A stretch of 28,439 nt of DNA from Solimonas sp966252075 (GTDB lineage Bacteria; Pseudomonadota; Gammaproteobacteria; Nevskiales; Nevskiaceae): contig CBINNP010000015.1 in assembly GCA_966252075.1 (NCBI GenBank), forward strand, positions 1 to 28,439, in the 5' to 3' direction. The translations under genes were made by a program, and so were the position numbers. Shown piece after piece: positions 14,861-23,037 of this stretch; the first letter of the stretch is position 1; each line of letters begins with the position of its first letter. Below the pieces are notes generated by a model, which did no database searches, had not been told where the DNA came from, and was given only the letters and a program-made list of their open reading frames with translations.

Positions 14861-16417
14861 TCAGCGCGGTTCGGGCGGCAGCACGTAGGCCCAGGTTTCG
14901 GAGATGTTGTCGTCGCCATTGCGCAGGACCGCGCGCATCTCCAGCGGCTTGGTCTCGTCGTTGCGGCGCACGCGCATCAGGATGCGCCAGCCGCCGGTGG
15001 CGTCGTTCTTGAGCAGCTGCCGCTCGATCAGCTCGCCGTTGTCGCCGAGCCAGACGCCGGCCACCGGTTTCTGGTCCGGCTTGAGGAACTGCAGCGGGCC
15101 GCCCTGGAAGTCGACGATGTAGCGCAGCGTGTTGTCGGCGTTGCGACCGCGGCGTGTCTGCGCAACGTGCGCGAGCGGCGGCTTGGTTTCCTGGCTGGCC
15201 TGCCAGAAGAGTGTGTATTCCAGCTCCAGCGTGCTGCCGGCGGTGGGGCCTTGCTCCGGCACCCAGTAGGCGACGATGTTGTCGTTGGTGGCGTCGCGCG
15301 TGGGGATCTGCACCAGCTCGACGCGGCCGCGGCCCCAGTCGCCCTTGGGCACCACCCAGACGCTCGGCCGCTGGTCGTAGCGGTTGTCGAGGTCTTCGTA
15401 GTGGGCGAAGTCGCGATCGCGCTGCATCAGGCCGAAGCCGCGCGGGTTCATCGCGCCGAACGAGGTGATCAGCAGGCGCTTGGGATTGACCAGCGGGCGC
15501 CAGATCCATTCGTTGTCGGTCTGTACCGACAGGCCTTCGGAGTCATGCACTTCCGGGCGGTAGTCTTCGGTTGCCGGCGGCTGGTGCGAGGCGTACAGGA
15601 ACATGCTGGTCAGCGGCGCCAGGCCCAGCTTGCCGATGCTCTCGCGAAAATGCAGGCGCATGCGGATGTCGGTCGCCGTCGAATCGCCCGGGCGCACCTT
15701 GAAGCGGTAGGCGCCGGTGACGCGGCGCGAATCCAGCAGCGCGTAGATCGTCAGCTCCTGATCGCCCTGGCGCGGCCATTCGATCCAGAACTCGCGGAAG
15801 ATCGGGAATTCCTCGCCTGACAGCTCGCCGGTGTCGATCGCCAGGCCGCGCGCCGATTCGCCGTAGACCTGGTTCTTGCCGAGCGCGCGGAACAGGCTGG
15901 CGCCCTGGAAGGCGATCAGCTCTTCCTTGGCGTCCTTGCTGTTGAGCGGGTAGTGCACGCGGAAGCCGGCAAAGCCCAGCTCGCCGAGCTTGTCCGGATC
16001 CAGATTGTTGCGACCGTAGTCGAAGTTCTCGGCCTGGAACGGGATCTTGCGGACGCCGTCGGCGGTGACCAGGTTGAGCTTGACGATCTGGTTGAAGTAC
16101 AGGCCCGGGTGATAGAACTGGATCTCGAACGGCAGCTTGCTGCCATGCCAGAGCGCCTTGTCACCCTTGTAGCGGATGTCGCGGTACTGATCGTAGTTGA
16201 GGTCGGTCAGCGGCTTGGGCAACTGCACGCCGTTGGCCACGTAGGGCTTCTCCGCCAGCTGCTGTGCGCGCTTGGCGACGTCGTTGAAGTCGAAGGCGGC
16301 AGCCGGCAGGGCGGTGGCCAGCGGCAGCATGGCCAGCAGCGCGGTCTGCGCCAGGTGGCGGAAGCGGGTTTTACGGCAAGGTCTACGAGCCATCGTGGTT
16401 CGTGTTCGGTCCGTCAT
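14861..16417 (-). CDS. opgG: Periplasmic glucan biosynthesis protein G
   Basis: This periplasmic protein is needed for synthesis or branching of osmoregulated periplasmic glucans. It has 518 residues (E. coli OpgG, 511). Residues 1-41 form a signal peptide with a long basic N-region (RRPCRKTRFRH), a hydrophobic core, and cleavage after PAAA before FDFNDVAKRAQ. The mature protein opens with the typical KPYV...LPKPLTDLNYDQYRDIRY and carries FHPGLYF-like YHPGLYFNQ, EFWIEWP, FLYASHQ and DNEWIWRPL segments of the OpgG/D family. Its ATG overlaps the rnt stop by four bases (ATGA, 16417-16414) and no Shine-Dalgarno is seen, so translation probably couples to rnt. An alternative ATG at 16393 would shorten the basic N-region. 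Confidence 0.95.
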   Translation of the reverse strand: MTDRTRTTMARRPCRKTRFRHLAQTALLAMLPLATALPAAAFDFNDVAKRAQQLAEKPYVANGVQLPKPLTDLNYDQYRDIRYKGDKALWHGSKLPFEIQFYHPGLYFNQIVKLNLVTADGVRKIPFQAENFDYGRNNLDPDKLGELGFAGFRVHYPLNSKDAKEELIAFQGASLFRALGKNQVYGESARGLAIDTGELSGEEFPIFREFWIEWPRQGDQELTIYALLDSRRVTGAYRFKVRPGDSTATDIRMRLHFRESIGKLGLAPLTSMFLYASHQPPATEDYRPEVHDSEGLSVQTDNEWIWRPLVNPKRLLITSFGAMNPRGFGLMQRDRDFAHYEDLDNRYDQRPSVWVVPKGDWGRGRVELVQIPTRDATNDNIVAYWVPEQGPTAGSTLELEYTLFWQASQETKPPLAHVAQTRRGRNADNTLRYIVDFQGGPLQFLKPDQKPVAGVWLGDNGELIERQLLKNDATGGWRILMRVRRNDETKPLEMRAVLRNGDDNISETWAYVLPPEPR

Positions 16418-17139
16418 TGCGTGATGTCGGAAGCGCCAGCCACCAAATCCGTGGCCGCCGGCGGCGTCGGGGTTCCGCTCATCTGTTCGAACAGGGGCCG
16501 CAACCGGTTCACGAGCAGACAGAACAGGTCGGCGGTCTTCTCGGCGTCATAGATCGCCGAATGCGCGGACTCCGCATCGTACCCGAGACCGGTGGTCTGC
16601 AGGGCACGCGCCAGCACGGTCTGGCCGACCGTGGCGCCCGCCAGTGTCGCGGTGTCGAACACGCTGAACGGATGGAAAGGGTTGCGCTTGCAGCCGCTGC
16701 GCGCGACCGCCGCGTTGATGAAGCCCAGATCGAAATGCGCGTTGTGGCCGACCAGCACCGCGCGCGTGCAGCCGTTTTCCGAAACGGCGCGGCGTACCGG
16801 GCGGAAGATATGATCCAGCGCCTCGCGCTCCGGCATCGCCAGCCGCAGCGGGTTGTCGACCTTGATGCCGTTGACCTCCAGCGCCGCCTTCTCGATGTTG
16901 GCGCCGGCGAACGGCGTGACATGGGCGAACACGGTTTCGCGGCGGACGAGATCGCCGGCCTCGTTGACGCCGAGGATCACCGCCGCCACTTCGAGCAGCG
17001 CGTCGGTCTGCGCGTTGAAGCCGCCGGTCTCGACATCCACCACGATCGGCAGGAATCCGCGGAAACGGTGCCCGACCTTGTGCTTGCGCTCGGCTGGTGC
17101 CGCCCCTTCAGACATCGCTTCAGACATCGGTCCAGACAT
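16414..17139 (-). CDS. rnt: Ribonuclease T
   Basis: This DEDDh 3'-to-5' exoribonuclease performs tRNA end turnover and final 3' trimming of stable RNAs. The catalytic set is visible: D35 and E37 in VVDVETGGF, the third Asp in VGHNAHFDLGF, and the His and Asp of HSAIYDAEKTADLF. At 241 residues it is a little longer than E. coli RNase T (215), with extra residues at both ends. The N-terminus consists of three in-frame 12-base repeats, each beginning with ATG, so the start could be at 17139, 17127 or 17115. No strong Shine-Dalgarno singles one out. An AT-rich patch about 20-40 bases upstream may hold the promoter. It overlaps opgG by four bases. Confidence 0.94.
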   Translation of the reverse strand: MSGPMSEAMSEGAAPAERKHKVGHRFRGFLPIVVDVETGGFNAQTDALLEVAAVILGVNEAGDLVRRETVFAHVTPFAGANIEKAALEVNGIKVDNPLRLAMPEREALDHIFRPVRRAVSENGCTRAVLVGHNAHFDLGFINAAVARSGCKRNPFHPFSVFDTATLAGATVGQTVLARALQTTGLGYDAESAHSAIYDAEKTADLFCLLVNRLRPLFEQMSGTPTPPAATDLVAGASDITQ

Positions 17140-17302
17140 CAGCTTGCCATCCGCCCTATCTACTTTTTGTATCGATTCGGAACCGCTCGCGGTGCGACGG
17201 CGGATTCGCTGGGTGCCGCGGCCGGCATTCGGCGCCGCGGCGCCGGCGCGCGTCGCCGGCCGTGCATGATACCTGCTCGCCGCAGGGTGGGCCGAAGGGC
17301 CC

Positions 17303-17308
17303 TATAAT
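17303..17308 (+). promoter_or_regulatory. Putative -10 of the argG promoter
   Basis: A perfect TATAAT followed by a GC-rich start region lies 106 bases before the argG ATG, in the 275-base gap between divergent rnt and argG. No recognisable -35 lies 17 bases upstream, so it may depend on an activator or an unusual -35. Transcription from here would give a leader of about 100 bases. No arginine-operator palindrome was identified. Confidence 0.45.
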
Positions 17309-17414
17309 CGCGCGCCCGGCGGGTCCGGTGGCCGCGGCCTTGGTCCGTTTGCCCCCGATCGCCGTCGCCGCTGCTTACCGCCGCATCCCACAACAGCTTT
17401 TTTGTCTGACGACC

Positions 17415-18638
17415 ATGAGCAAGCAAAGTTCCTCGCGCCGCAAGATCGCGCTCGCCTACTCCGGCGGCCTCGACACCTCGGTGATCCTCAAGTGGCTGCA
17501 GGACACCTATGACGCCGAGGTGGTGACCTTCACCGCCGACATCGGCCAGGGCGAGGAACTCGATCACGTCCGTCCGAAGGCGCAGCAGTTCGGCGTGAAG
17601 GAAATCTTCATCGACGATCTGCGCGAGGAATTCGCGCGCGATTTCGTCTTCCCGATGTTCCGCGCCAATGCGCTGTATGAAGGCGAGTACCTGCTCGGCA
17701 CTTCGATCGCGCGGCCGCTGATCGCCAAGCGCCTGGTCGAGATCGCGCGTGAAACCGGCTGCGATGCGATCAGCCACGGTGCCACCGGCAAGGGCAACGA
17801 CCAGGTCCGCTTCGAGCTCGGCGCTTACGCGCTGTGGCCGGAAGCCAAGGTCATTGCGCCGTGGCGCGAGTGGGACCTGAACTCGCGCGAGAAGCTGCTG
17901 GCCTACGCCGCGCAGCACAACATCCCGATCGCCAAGAAGAAGGACGGCGGCTCGCCGTACTCGATGGACGCCAACGCGCTGCACATCAGCTACGAAGGCG
18001 GCGGCCTCGAAGATCCGTGGTGGAGCCCGGACGACAGCATCTGGCGCTGGACCAAGAATCCGGAAGACGCGCCTGACACGGCGCAGCTCATCACCATCGA
18101 GTTCGAGCGCGGCGACGCGGTGGCGATCGACGGCGTGCGCGGCACGCCGTTCCAGATTCTCGATCGCCTCAACAAGCTCGGCAGCGAGCATGGCATCGGC
18201 CGTCTCGATCTGGTCGAGAACCGCTATGTTGGTATCAAGAGCCGCGGCTGCTATGAAACCCCGGGCGGCACCATCCTGCTCAAGGCGCATCGCGCGATCG
18301 AATCGCTGTGCCTGGATCGCGAACAGGCGCATCTGAAGGACGAGCTGATGCCCAAGTACGCGAGCCTGATCTACAACGGCTACTGGTGGAGCCCGGAACG
18401 TCGCGCGCTGCAGGCGCTGATCGACAACACCCAGGAACGCGTCAACGGCGAAGTTCGCCTCAAGCTCTACAAGGGCGCGGTCTACAACGAAGGCCGCCGT
18501 TCGAAGGACTCGCTGTTCGACGCCACGCTGTCGACCTTCGAGGACGATCGCGGCGCCTACAACCAGAAGGACGCCGAGGGCTTCATCCGCCTGAACGGCC
18601 TGCGCCTGCGCACCGGCGCCAAGCGCGACGCCCGCTAG
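17415..18638 (+). CDS. argG: Argininosuccinate synthase
   Basis: This enzyme joins citrulline and aspartate with ATP to form argininosuccinate, the penultimate step of arginine synthesis. The 407 residues fit the common bacterial form of about 400 residues rather than the 447-residue E. coli type. The PP-loop motif AYSGGLDTSV lies at residues 14-23. Further family segments are TADIGQGEELD, HGATGKGNDQVRFE, and the specific SPYSMDANALHISYEGGGLE (~178-197). The ATG is fixed by the conserved SSRRKIALAYSGGLDTS N-terminus; the longer frame back to 17097 covers the promoter region. The Shine-Dalgarno is poor. It is followed at once by a long palindrome and then a terminator. Confidence 0.97.
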   Translation: MSKQSSSRRKIALAYSGGLDTSVILKWLQDTYDAEVVTFTADIGQGEELDHVRPKAQQFGVKEIFIDDLREEFARDFVFPMFRANALYEGEYLLGTSIARPLIAKRLVEIARETGCDAISHGATGKGNDQVRFELGAYALWPEAKVIAPWREWDLNSREKLLAYAAQHNIPIAKKKDGGSPYSMDANALHISYEGGGLEDPWWSPDDSIWRWTKNPEDAPDTAQLITIEFERGDAVAIDGVRGTPFQILDRLNKLGSEHGIGRLDLVENRYVGIKSRGCYETPGGTILLKAHRAIESLCLDREQAHLKDELMPKYASLIYNGYWWSPERRALQALIDNTQERVNGEVRLKLYKGAVYNEGRRSKDSLFDATLSTFEDDRGAYNQKDAEGFIRLNGLRLRTGAKRDAR

Positions 18639-18761
18639 AAACGCGCGGATTCGCCTGCTGCGCGGGCCGATCTCGCGTCCGCCGTGCTCGCCGTACTCAT
18701 GTACGGCTGTGCGCGGCGAACACGAGCTCGGCCCTGCTCACAACGGCGACTCCGCGCGTTT
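18639..18761. repeat. Imperfect 123-base palindrome just after argG
   Basis: The arms 18639-18696 and 18701-18761 are reverse complements with few mismatches (about 46 of 58 positions by hand alignment, two small gaps) around a TCAT loop. The outermost 16 of 17 bases match (AAACGCGCGGA at the left, TCCGCGCGTTT at the right). The innermost seven are perfect (GCCGTAC and GTACGGC). It starts at the base after the argG stop codon. In RNA it would fold into one long rod. It could be a dispersed extragenic repeat, a non-autonomous mobile element or a 3'-end stabiliser. No second copy was noticed in the window. Confidence 0.85.
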
Positions 18762-18819
18762 CGGCCGGCTCTGCGCGGCGTCTGCGACGCGCGCCAAGGC
18801 GCCACCGCATGACGAGCAG

Positions 18820-18851
18820 GAAGGCCGCCCTTGAGGCGGCCTTCTTCATTT
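18820..18851 (+). terminator. Rho-independent terminator downstream of argG
   Basis: GAAGGCCGCC (18820-18829) pairs with GGCGGCCTTC (18835-18844) around CTTGA, followed by the T-rich TTCATTT. It is about 180 bases after the argG stop, beyond the long palindrome, and ends transcription before pxpA. Confidence 0.8.
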
Positions 18852-18922
18852 GCGCACGGGCGAAGGATTGGACGGCCGGGTGTGTTCTTGACGGCAGTAT
18901 GCGAATCGCCGAGCGTGCCGCC

Positions 18923-19627
18923 ATGAAGCTCGACCTCAATGCCGATCTCGGCGAACTCCCCGGCGCGGCCGGCGCCGCGCTCGATGCGCAGATGCTCGGC
19001 GTTGTCAGCAGTGCCAGCGTCGCCTGTGGCTTCCACGCCGGCGATGCGGCGTCGATGCGACGGCTTGGCCTGGCCGCCAGAGAGCACGGTGTGCGCATCG
19101 GCGCGCATCTGAGTTACGACGATCGCGAGCATTTCGGCCGCCGCGATCTCGACGTGGCTCCCGCGCTGCTGCGCGCACAGATGCTCGAACAGCTGCGCGC
19201 GCTCGAAGCGGCGGCGCCGGTCGCCTACGTCAAGCCGCATGGCGCGCTGTATCACCGCGCCTGCCGCGACGCGGCGGTCGCTGAGGTGCTGATCGGGGCG
19301 ATCGAGGATTTTGGCCGCGCCTTGCCGGTGGTCGCGCTGCCCGATTCGCTGCTGCTGCGGCGTGCCGCCGCCGCCGGCCTGCCGGCGATCCGCGAAGGCT
19401 TCGCCGACCGTGGCTACGAGGCCGATGGAGGCCTGATCCCGCGCGGCATGCCGGGTGCGCTGCTCGTCGAGCCGGCGGCGATGCTCGAACAGGCATTGCG
19501 ACTCCTGCGCGCCGGCCGCATCGACACGCTGTGCCTGCATGGCGATACGCCGGACGCGCCGGCGCTGGCTCGCGCACTGCGCGCGGGGCTGGAACAGGCG
19601 GGCGTGCGCATAGGCGCCTTCGCGTGA
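18923..19627 (+). CDS. pxpA: 5-oxoprolinase subunit A (LamB/YcsF family)
   Basis: This is a subunit of the three-part prokaryotic 5-oxoprolinase, which uses ATP to open the 5-oxoproline ring and return glutamate. It has 234 residues (E. coli, 244). Diagnostic segments are MKLDLNADLGE at the N-terminus, SVACGFHAGDA, VRIGAHLSYDD, YVKPHGALYH and EGFADRGYEADGGLIPRG. The ATG at 18923 places the family N-terminus exactly. An ATG at 18899 would add eight residues and is less likely. The stop overlaps the next gene by four bases (GTGA). It begins 72 bases after the argG terminator; I found no clear promoter. Confidence 0.95.
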   Translation: MKLDLNADLGELPGAAGAALDAQMLGVVSSASVACGFHAGDAASMRRLGLAAREHGVRIGAHLSYDDREHFGRRDLDVAPALLRAQMLEQLRALEAAAPVAYVKPHGALYHRACRDAAVAEVLIGAIEDFGRALPVVALPDSLLLRRAAAAGLPAIREGFADRGYEADGGLIPRGMPGALLVEPAAMLEQALRLLRAGRIDTLCLHGDTPDAPALARALRAGLEQAGVRIGAFA

Positions 19628-20244
19628 ACGCCATCCGCTGCCGCCCGGCAGGTGCGTACGCGGTGCTGCTGGAAGTCGATGGCCTGCGCCAGGTGCAGGC
19701 ACTGTACGCGGCGCTGTTGCGCCAGCCGCTGCTGGGCATCAGCGATATCGTGCCGGCCGAGTCCACCGTGTTGCTGATCGGCCCGCGCGCCGCGGCGCTG
19801 GCGGCGCAGGCCTGCCAGTGGTCGCTCGATGCGCCGGATACGGCGGACGAGGCGCCCGCCATCGACGTTCCGGTGGTCTACGACGGCGCTGATCTGGCCG
19901 AATTGCAGCAACTGACCGGACTCGATCGCGAGGGCCTGATCGCTGCGCACAGCGGCAGTCAATGGACGGTCGCGTTCTGCGGCTTCGCGCCCGGCTTCGC
20001 CTATCTGAGCGGCGGTGCCGCGCAACTGGGCCCGATTCCGCGACTGCCGACGCCGCGGCCGCGCGTGCCGGCCGGCGCGGTGGCGCTGGCCGATCGTTAC
20101 TGCGGCATCTATCCGCGTGAATCACCGGGCGGCTGGCGGCTGCTCGGCCGCACCGCGGCACCGCTGTGGGATTTGTCGCGGGCGCGGCCGGCACTGCTGA
20201 CGCCGGGTGCGCGCGTGCGATTCCGGCCGGTGCAGGCGCTGTGA
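19624..20244 (+). CDS. pxpB: 5-oxoprolinase subunit B (KipI family)
   Basis: This subunit forms a complex with PxpC; in Bacillus its relative KipI inhibits the sporulation kinase. It has 206 residues (E. coli, 218). The family hallmarks are FCGFAPGFAYLSG near residues 118-130, then IPRLPTPRPRVPAGAVALAD as a guide and YPRESPGGW near residues 162-170. The start is a GTG sharing the GTGA with the pxpA stop. Longer readings extend into pxpA and have no family match. It overlaps pxpC by GTGA at its own end, so the three subunits are made from one message in order A-B-C. Confidence 0.95.
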   Translation: MNAIRCRPAGAYAVLLEVDGLRQVQALYAALLRQPLLGISDIVPAESTVLLIGPRAAALAAQACQWSLDAPDTADEAPAIDVPVVYDGADLAELQQLTGLDREGLIAAHSGSQWTVAFCGFAPGFAYLSGGAAQLGPIPRLPTPRPRVPAGAVALADRYCGIYPRESPGGWRLLGRTAAPLWDLSRARPALLTPGARVRFRPVQAL

Positions 20245-21092
20245 TCCTTGTCCTGCGCCCCGGCCCGCTGACGACGGTGCAGGACCTGGGCCGTGCCGGC
20301 GCCGCGCATCTGGGCGTGCCGCGCAGCGGCGCCGCCGACCGGCCGGCGCTGCGCCGCGCCAACGCGCGCGTCGGCAATCCGGAAAACGCGGCGGCGCTGG
20401 AATTCACCATGGCCGGCGCCGAGCTGTACTTCACGTCCGCGGCGCGGATCGCGCTGGCCGGCGCCGACATGCCGATGTGGCTCGACGGCGTCTGGCTGGG
20501 GCGCGGCGTGGTGCACGAGCTCGGCGCCGGGCAGACGCTGCGGGTCGGCGCTGCGCGCGCCGGCTTGCGCGGCTATCTGGCGATCGCCGGTGGCATCGAC
20601 ATCCTGCCGGTGCTCGGCAGTCGCTCGCACGACACCTTGTCAGGGCTGGGTCCGTTGCCGCTGGTGGCTGGCGACTGGCTATCGATCGGCTGTCGCCGCG
20701 GCTGGCCGCATGCGGTGCTGCCGGAGCCGTCGTTCACGGCCGAGCCGACGCTGCTGCTGAGGGCCGGGCCGCGCGACGATCGCTTCAGCAGCGATGCGCT
20801 CGCACTTCTTTGCGCGCAGGTCTACCGCGTGCAGCCGGACAGCAATCGTGTCGGCGTGCGCGTGCAGGCCGAAACGCCGCTGACGCCGCGCGCGGATCTG
20901 CCGCGACTGGCCAGCGAGGGCATCGCGCACGGCGCGGTGCAGGTGCCGGCTAGCGGCCAGCCGATCCTGTTCCTCGCCGATCACCCGACCACCGGCGGTT
21001 ACCCGTGCATCGCCGTGCTGACGCCGGCGAGCCTGGCGCGCGCCGCGCAATTGGTGCCGGGGCAGACGCTGCGCTTTGCGCAGCTGTCTTGA
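20241..21092 (+). CDS. pxpC: 5-oxoprolinase subunit C (KipA/biotin-dependent-carboxylase-like)
   Basis: This is the third subunit of the ATP-dependent 5-oxoprolinase. It has 283 residues, against about 310 in E. coli. The GTG start follows from the conserved N-terminus RPGPLTTVQDLGR and shares four bases (GTGA) with the pxpB stop. Family segments include GVPRSGAADRPALRRAN, VGNPENAAALE, AIAGGIDILPVLGSRS and the C-terminal LADHPTTGGYPCIAVL. AGG lies about seven bases upstream of the start. The gene is convergent with the metallopeptidase gene across 51 bases that hold only a weak five-base-pair hairpin (21105-21119). Confidence 0.95.
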   Translation: MILVLRPGPLTTVQDLGRAGAAHLGVPRSGAADRPALRRANARVGNPENAAALEFTMAGAELYFTSAARIALAGADMPMWLDGVWLGRGVVHELGAGQTLRVGAARAGLRGYLAIAGGIDILPVLGSRSHDTLSGLGPLPLVAGDWLSIGCRRGWPHAVLPEPSFTAEPTLLLRAGPRDDRFSSDALALLCAQVYRVQPDSNRVGVRVQAETPLTPRADLPRLASEGIAHGAVQVPASGQPILFLADHPTTGGYPCIAVLTPASLARAAQLVPGQTLRFAQLS

Positions 21093-21143
21093 TCCGCGGG
21101 TACCTGGCGCGGTTCGCCAACAGGCAAGCCGGAAGCGGGTGTT

Positions 21144-22211
21144 TCAGGTCTGCGGACGCGCGGCCACGATCGTCTCGTGGACGAAGCGCAGCTTGTCGAT
21201 CGCCGCCTGCGGCAGCACGAAAGGATAGGCATCGGCCTGGCCGAGGCCGCGATTGAGGTTGTTGAGCGCGAAGGTCAGTGGAAACCAGCGCTCGATGATG
21301 TCGTCGAACGGTTCATGCTGGGGTTGCGGGGCCTCGAATTCTGCGCTGGCCGGTTCGCTGCGCAAGGACAGGCCGCAGGCGCTGGCGGTTTCCAGCGTGT
21401 CGATCATGTGCAGGTAGTGCGCCCAGGTCTCGGCCCAGTCCTCCCAGGGGTGCGAACTGGCATAGGCGCTGATGTACTGCTGCGCCCAGTCGGCGGCCGG
21501 CTGCTCGTAGTGGCGCTGCAGCGCCGCCGCGTAGTCCTCGCGCTCGTCGCCGAAGCGTTCGCGGAAGGCGTCCAGGCGCGGCGAGCCGGCGATCAGCTGA
21601 TCCCAGTAGTAATGACCGATCTCGTGGCGGAAGTGGCCGAGCAGGGTGCGGTAGGGCTCGTGCAGCCGCAGGCGGCGGCGTTCGCGCTCGGCATCGTCGG
21701 CCTCGGCGAGATTGATGGTGATCAGGCCGTCGGCATGGCCGGTCAGCACCGGTTTGCCGTCGCCTTCGCCCGGCGGCGGATCGGCAAGGAATTCGAAGGC
21801 CAGGCCATGCTGAGGGTCGTCCTCCCGCGCCTGGATCGGCAGGCCCAGCCCGATCAGCGTGTACAGCAGCCGCCGCTTGGCGATCTCCATCCGGTACCAG
21901 GCCTGCAGGTGACCGGGCGGCTGCAGGTCCGGAATCACCTGCGTCAGCCGGCATGACAGGCACAGGGGGTTCGGATCGTCGGCGGCGACCGTCCAGTTGC
22001 AGACGTCATGCGCCTGATAGTTGGCGCAGAGGCGGTAGCGTGCCCGGTCTTTCTTGTGCGGCTTGGCGGGGTGCCAGGTGTCGCCGTCGGCCTGCAGCGC
22101 CGCCATGCGCAGGCGGTCCGGGAGAAACGCCAGCGTGTGACCGCAGCGCGTGCACTGCGAATTCTCGAAGAAGATGAAACTGCCGCAGTGATCGCAGCGG
22201 AAGATTTGCAT
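21144..22211 (-). CDS. Zinc-ribbon putative metallopeptidase (COG4307-like)
   Basis: This 355-residue protein has an N-terminal zinc ribbon (CDHCGSFIFFENSQCTRCG, C6, C9, C20, C23), a second Cys-rich region (residues ~62-87: LCANYQAHDVCNW and PLCLSC) and a HExxH-type metalloprotease site FRHEIGHYYWD near residue 196. It matches the family of predicted zinc-binding metallopeptidases (COG4307). No substrate is known to me. It lacks a signal peptide and is probably cytoplasmic. It lies 94 bases downstream of lptB on the same strand, where many proteobacteria have rpoN. A nine-base-pair hairpin covers its Shine-Dalgarno (GAGAG, six bases before the ATG). It may be read through from the lpt operon or have its own promoter in that gap. 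Confidence 0.85.
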   Translation of the reverse strand: MQIFRCDHCGSFIFFENSQCTRCGHTLAFLPDRLRMAALQADGDTWHPAKPHKKDRARYRLCANYQAHDVCNWTVAADDPNPLCLSCRLTQVIPDLQPPGHLQAWYRMEIAKRRLLYTLIGLGLPIQAREDDPQHGLAFEFLADPPPGEGDGKPVLTGHADGLITINLAEADDAERERRRLRLHEPYRTLLGHFRHEIGHYYWDQLIAGSPRLDAFRERFGDEREDYAAALQRHYEQPAADWAQQYISAYASSHPWEDWAETWAHYLHMIDTLETASACGLSLRSEPASAEFEAPQPQHEPFDDIIERWFPLTFALNNLNRGLGQADAYPFVLPQAAIDKLRFVHETIVAARPQT

Positions 22212-22216
22212 GGACG

Positions 22217-22242
22217 CTCTCGCACGAAACGTGGTGCGAGAG
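22217..22242 (-). promoter_or_regulatory. Hairpin covering the ribosome-binding site of the metallopeptidase gene
   Basis: CTCTCGCAC and GTGCGAGAG form a perfect nine-base-pair stem with an eight-base loop (22226-22233), ending five bases before the ATG. The 3' arm in the mRNA contains the only Shine-Dalgarno-like GAGAG. It could limit translation or be a palindromic operator in DNA. The structure is visible; the effect is inferred. Confidence 0.5.
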
Positions 22243-22305
22243 TGCGCGCCTGCGGTGAATGGCGGCTGTCTGCTGCCGGCGGCGCAGCGCGTAAGGCTGG
22301 TGGCG

Positions 22306-23037
22306 CTACAGCTTGAACTGCTCGCCCAGGTAGACGCGGCGCACCGTTTCGTTTTCCAGCAGCGTCTGCGGCGAGCCTTCGGCGATCACCTGGCCTTCGG
22401 CGAGGATGTAGGCGCGTTCGCAGAGCGACAGCGTCTCGCGGACGTTGTGGTCGGTGATCAGCACGCCGATGCCGCGTTCCTTGAGGTGATGGACGATGCT
22501 CTGGATGTCGCCGACGGCGATCGGATCGACGCCGGCGAACGGCTCGTCGAGCAGCACGAAGCGTGGGTTGGCGGCCAGCGCGCGGGCGATCTCGACGCGG
22601 CGACGCTCGCCGCCGGACAGCGCCTGGCCTTCGGCGTCGCGGATATGCGTGATGTGCAGCTCGCTCAGCAGCCGCTCCAGCTCGGCGTGGCGGCCGTCGC
22701 GGTCGAGATCGCTGCGCAGTTCGAGGATCGCCAGGATGTTGTCGGCGACCGACAGCTTGCGGAACACGCTGGCTTCCTGCGGCAGGTAGCCCAGGCCGCG
22801 GCGCGCGCGCGCATGCATCGGCAGCGCGGTGATGTCCTGGCCGTCCAGCTCGATGCGGCCGCCGTCGGCTGGCACCAGGCCGACGATCATGTAGAACGAG
22901 GTGGTCTTGCCGGCGCCATTGGGGCCGAGCAGGCCGACGATCTCGCCTGATGAGACCTTGACCGAGACGTCGCGGACGACGGTGCGCTTCTTGTATTTCT
23001 TGACCAGCGCGTAGGCGGCCAGCGTCGAGGCACTCAT
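22306..23037 (-). CDS. lptB: LPS transport ATPase LptB
   Basis: This cytoplasmic ABC ATPase powers LptB2FG extraction of LPS from the inner membrane. It has 243 residues (E. coli, 241). The Walker A GPNGAGKT is at residues 38-45, the Q-loop YLPQEAS near 84-90, the signature LSGGERRR near 140, the Walker B LLDEPFAGVD near 160 and the switch His in DHNVRET near 195. Its ATG overlaps the lptA stop by four bases (ATGA), so it is coupled to lptA. It is the last member of the kds-lpt operon. LptF and LptG are not in the window. Confidence 0.97.
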   Translation of the reverse strand: MSASTLAAYALVKKYKKRTVVRDVSVKVSSGEIVGLLGPNGAGKTTSFYMIVGLVPADGGRIELDGQDITALPMHARARRGLGYLPQEASVFRKLSVADNILAILELRSDLDRDGRHAELERLLSELHITHIRDAEGQALSGGERRRVEIARALAANPRFVLLDEPFAGVDPIAVGDIQSIVHHLKERGIGVLITDHNVRETLSLCERAYILAEGQVIAEGSPQTLLENETVRRVYLGEQFKL

